Origin: Perca fluviatilis
Lineage: Eukaryota > Chordata > Actinopteri > Perciformes > Percidae
Reading direction: 5' to 3'
Length of the DNA: 64,000 nucleotides
NCBI RefSeq assembly: GCF_010015445.1
Contig: NC_053134.1
Location: 16,304,629-16,368,628, forward strand
Shown here: in pieces, positions 61,307-64,000 of the stretch
How positions within the stretch are numbered: position 1 is the stretch's first letter
Layout: the number at the start of each line of letters is the position of its first letter
Position numbers and translations under genes: made by a program
The notes under the pieces: model-generated
What the model was told of the DNA's origin: nothing
Seen by the model: the letters and a program-made list of their open reading frames with translations, nothing else
The model's database searches: none

Positions 61307-61470
61307 GTGGCCGGTTAGCTCAGTTGGTAGAGCAGGCACACGTATATTGAGGTTTATTTCTTGATGCAGAAGGTCCAGGGTTCGAGTCCAACCTGTGACT
61401 GTTTCCTGCATGTCTTCACTCTCTATCTCCCCTTTCATGTCTGAGCTGTCCTGTCATTAAAGGTGGAAAT
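61307..61470 (+). mobile_element. tRNA-derived SINE, second family
   Basis: The head GGCCGGTTAGCTCAGTTGGT starts at 61310 and carries an A-box-like TAGCTCAGTTGG. The B box GGTTCGAGTCC is at 61379-61389. The body contains CTCTATCTCCCCTTTCATGT and the tail CCTGTCATTAAAGGTGG. The tRNA part has an enlarged middle and no proper cloverleaf, so it is not a functional tRNA gene. Confidence 0.87.
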
Positions 61471-63044
61471 GCAACATAAAAATAATCTTTAATAAATAGG
61501 TATTTGTGGACAAGACCTAAATTCCTTTAAGTGCCAAGATACTTTTAACAAAATTGTCCCCCAAAAGGTGCAGCTCAACTCCTTTCAGTTCCTTCAGAAA
61601 AACATCACACTCCAGTATAGGTCACTGAGGACACTCTGGTTTATCAGCGCGGCAACGGTTACGATTAATGTCAGCGAGAGTAAGAGAGGAAGAGGTTGAA
61701 AGGTCTTCAGACAGAAAGCTTGTAGACACCATTGCTCAACGTTGCCTGGCCGTTCACTCACAGTACTGGCCACACCTTGCTGGCCACCTCATCTTTTCCT
61801 CCACTCCTCTACTTTTGTCTTGTAGGGCCTAAATTAAATCAAAATGCTTGAATTGAATTGGTTCCTTTTGCTTCCTGTTTTCCCATTTTTGTATCTTTTT
61901 CCCTCTCCACTCATTCATACAACGTGAACTATTTCCACAGACAGCAGGTCACGCTGTGATGACCCTTATCTCACTTTGTGCCTCTTTTTTTTCCCTCATC
62001 TATTGGTCACTTATTCCTTTTCTGTCTGTTTTTTTTTTCTATTCCTTTCTTTCAGTAGCCCACTTCCCTCTATTTGTGCTGCAGTCTGTTCCACCTTTAT
62101 CTCTCTTCCACATGTGTCTCTTTATCATTTTCCCCCTCCCCTCCACTGGCTCCACACTCACCTGTCCTAGATATCCTCAGATACTGTGTGTGTTTGCCTT
62201 TTGTGTATCAAAGATTGTGTATTCAAGGATACATGCATATTTGTGGCTGTGCGTATCTAATGTTGTATATGTCCGTATATGCTCGTGTGCACATTTTGTA
62301 CGTTGTATTTCTGGCTGTGTGTTTGCAGCAGCCTGAGTGGACTGGAAGTCTGAATATGGTAAAGCACTACCGACGCTGTTCAGGCTTTGGAGTAGAGATG
62401 TAGCTACAGCAGATGTTCTCCATCTTTTGGTTGTGCTGCATACCTTGCTTCCTATCAAATCATATTGAGCGTGTTTCCTTTTGGTGGAAGCATATCACTC
62501 TTAAGATTTGAAACACTGAAATTTGGTTGAAACTGAAAGTGCAAAATGTAAAATCAGAAAGTTGTAGATGGAAGGAGAAGTTAATGTGGAAGAAATACAA
62601 GCATTTTAGAGCCAGGATGCTGACTATTTTAAGGATATCAAAAATACCAGCCACTTTAGCCTCATAAAGTGTAAGGATGGCTCTAATGTAGGCTGCAAAT
62701 GTTACCATGTCCGGCTGACCTAGTGTAATTTCAAAGGCCAAGGAGCATATCATTAGCTAACGTTACATTATTTAACGGACTGAAAGTGTTGTTAGCTACG
62801 TTAGCAGCGCTGTCCTTTTCTTTCTTGTATTTGGGCAAGTTCAAACTTCAGCAACCCTGAAGTTTTAACCAGAACTAGGGTTACACTTTCCAGATTCTTG
62901 TAAATCTAACCTTTGTTGCTTGCCTAAGTATGTTTTTAAGCAGCCAAACAGGGAGATGCTAGAGCAATATAACTGTCTGAGCTTACATTTTCCCTATCAT
63001 ATTTATAATACTAGAGCTAACCTCAGTCTTTTAGCACAACCATT

Positions 63045-63740
63045 CAATTCAATTTTATTTATATTATCAAATCATAACAAGAGTTATCTCAAGAAACTTT
63101 ACAGATAGAGTAGGTCTAGACCAAACTCTATAATTTACAAAGACCGAACAATTCTAGTAATTCCCCCAAGAGCAAGCATTTGTGCGATGAAAAACTCCCT
63201 TTTCCAGAGAAACCTCGGGTGGTGAGGAAAACTTCCTTTTTAGGGAGAAACCTTGGACAGACCCAGGCTCTTGGTAGGCGGTGTCTGACGGTGCCGGTCG
63301 GGGGTGTGATGAACAGTGGCAATAATAGTCACAATAGTAGTTGTAGCAGGGCACTGCAGGGCGTTACAGTGTGTAGCAGGACGTAGCAGGACGTAACAGG
63401 GCACTGCAGAGCGTAGCAGGGTGTGGAGCAGGACCACGGCGACAGCTGCAACCAGGATTTAGGTGACACCCTAATCCAAGGAAAACTGCTGGGCGAAAAA
63501 AACACAAGGACTCAGGGGAATAAGCTCCCCAGAGCTAGGTTAGTAACAAGCATTTCTGGGACATGGATGCACACAGATGGAAAGAGAGAGGAGAGAGGAG
63601 CTCAGTGTGTCAAAGGAAGGAAGTCCCCCAGTAGTCTAAAACTATAACAGTATAATTAAGAGCTGGTGCAAGGCAAACCTGAGCCAGTTCTATAAGGGTT
63701 GGTAGATGAATCTGACCATGTACTGTATATAGCCATCAAT
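63045..63740 (+). repeat. composite interspersed repeat with internal minisatellite
   Basis: Starts CAATTCAATTTTATTTATAT, then CTTTACAGATAGAGTAGGTC, AGGGAGAAACCTTGGACAGA, AACAGTGGCAATAATAGTCA, CTCCCCAGAGCTAGGTTAGT and CTGGTGCAAGGCAAACCTGA. This is a long repeat frequent in percomorph genomes; whether it is LINE- or SINE-derived is unclear to me. The 3' limit is approximate. Confidence 0.75.
63340..63430 (+). repeat. minisatellite of GTAGCAGG/GCACTGCAGGGC units
   Basis: About five imperfect repeats of units such as GTAGCAGGACGTAGCAGGAC and GGGCACTGCAGGGCGTTAC within the composite repeat. Confidence 0.8.
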
Positions 63741-64000
63741 AGTGTATTTAAGACCCCTTTTCATGCTTCTTGTTTTAAAACGAGTCAGCCAGAGACAGTG
63801 TTTTAAATCACCTCATGGAGTTAGCCTTAGCTACAGCTGATAAAATCTGTTAGTGAAAGACATCAATTCAGTCAGCAAAATCAATGCTCGTGGGCTGAAG
63901 CCTGCTTTAGGCTACCACTCTGCGAAATCGTAGGTTTTTAAAAAGAAAATAGCAAAAACATTTGAGTGGTAAATCTGCCACTCTTTTCATCGTAAACGGC

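Larger units (their letters stand above)
54406..64000 (+). other. dock4: dock4 intron 1 (5' part)
   Basis: It opens with donor GTAAGT at 54406. No second dock4 exon, other gene or open transposase frame was recognised. It contains (GT)n at 59747-59775, a SINE at 61307-61470 and a composite repeat from 63045. Stretches such as 55840-56030, 57250-57600 and 60230-60500 are repeat-free, with many homeodomain-type ATTA/TAAT sites, and could be enhancers; this is inference only. Confidence 0.75.

Noticed and set aside
61307..61390. tRNA gene
   Set aside because: A and B boxes are present, but the region between them is enlarged and no cloverleaf acceptor stem closes; a SINE body follows.
63340..63430. 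CRISPR-like array
   Set aside because: The short repeats are contiguous and imperfect with no unique spacers, and this is a vertebrate genome; it is a minisatellite inside an interspersed repeat.

Overview
The window is vertebrate nuclear DNA, almost certainly from a teleost and probably a percomorph. It is AT-rich, with spliced genes using GT-AG introns, long (CA)n/(GT)n arrays, many short DNA transposons and tRNA-derived SINEs of types common in ray-finned fish. No bacterial, viral or organellar gene organisation is visible.

Two protein-coding genes could be identified by reading exons. The first is a complete ifrd1 orthologue (interferon-related developmental regulator 1, TIS7/PC4) on the minus strand. 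It has 12 coding exons from the ATG at 24791 to the stop at 18109, and the exons join to 1287 nt (428 codons plus stop) with every intron phase consistent. Its promoter (TATA, CCAAT), a leader with two overlapping upstream ORFs, and a 3' UTR with a poly(A) signal at 17516-17521 can be proposed. The second is the first coding exon of dock4 on the plus strand (54369-54405), which begins the SH3-containing N-terminus of this Rac/Rap GEF. The rest of the window to 64000 is its first intron. The divergent ifrd1/dock4 order matches human 7q31, where ZNF277 lies between them. I found no znf277 exon here.

Layout: 1-17500 is intergenic and rich in MITEs; 17500-25050 is ifrd1; 25050-53250 is intergenic, with a PIF/Harbinger-like element (33488-34701), a SINE next to a decayed Tx1/L1-type LINE (35473-39410) and TTAA-flanked MITEs; 53260-54405 is the dock4 promoter and leader region; 54406-64000 is dock4 intron 1, with a SINE and a long composite repeat near the end.

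Three observations stand out. (1) A hAT MITE inserted exactly on the exon 10/intron 10 boundary of ifrd1: its 8-bp target duplication copied the exon end, and the transposon terminus now supplies the T of the GT donor. (2) The presumed dock4 leader holds a train of four nearly abutting upstream ORFs; the first encodes Arg5-Gln13 from a (CGG)5(CAG)13 tract. (3) ifrd1 carries two overlapping upstream ORFs, resembling the uORF control known for mammalian IFRD1. Several near-perfect inverted repeats are also recorded. Gene identities rest on recognising protein sequences; all regulatory calls are inferences from sequence.
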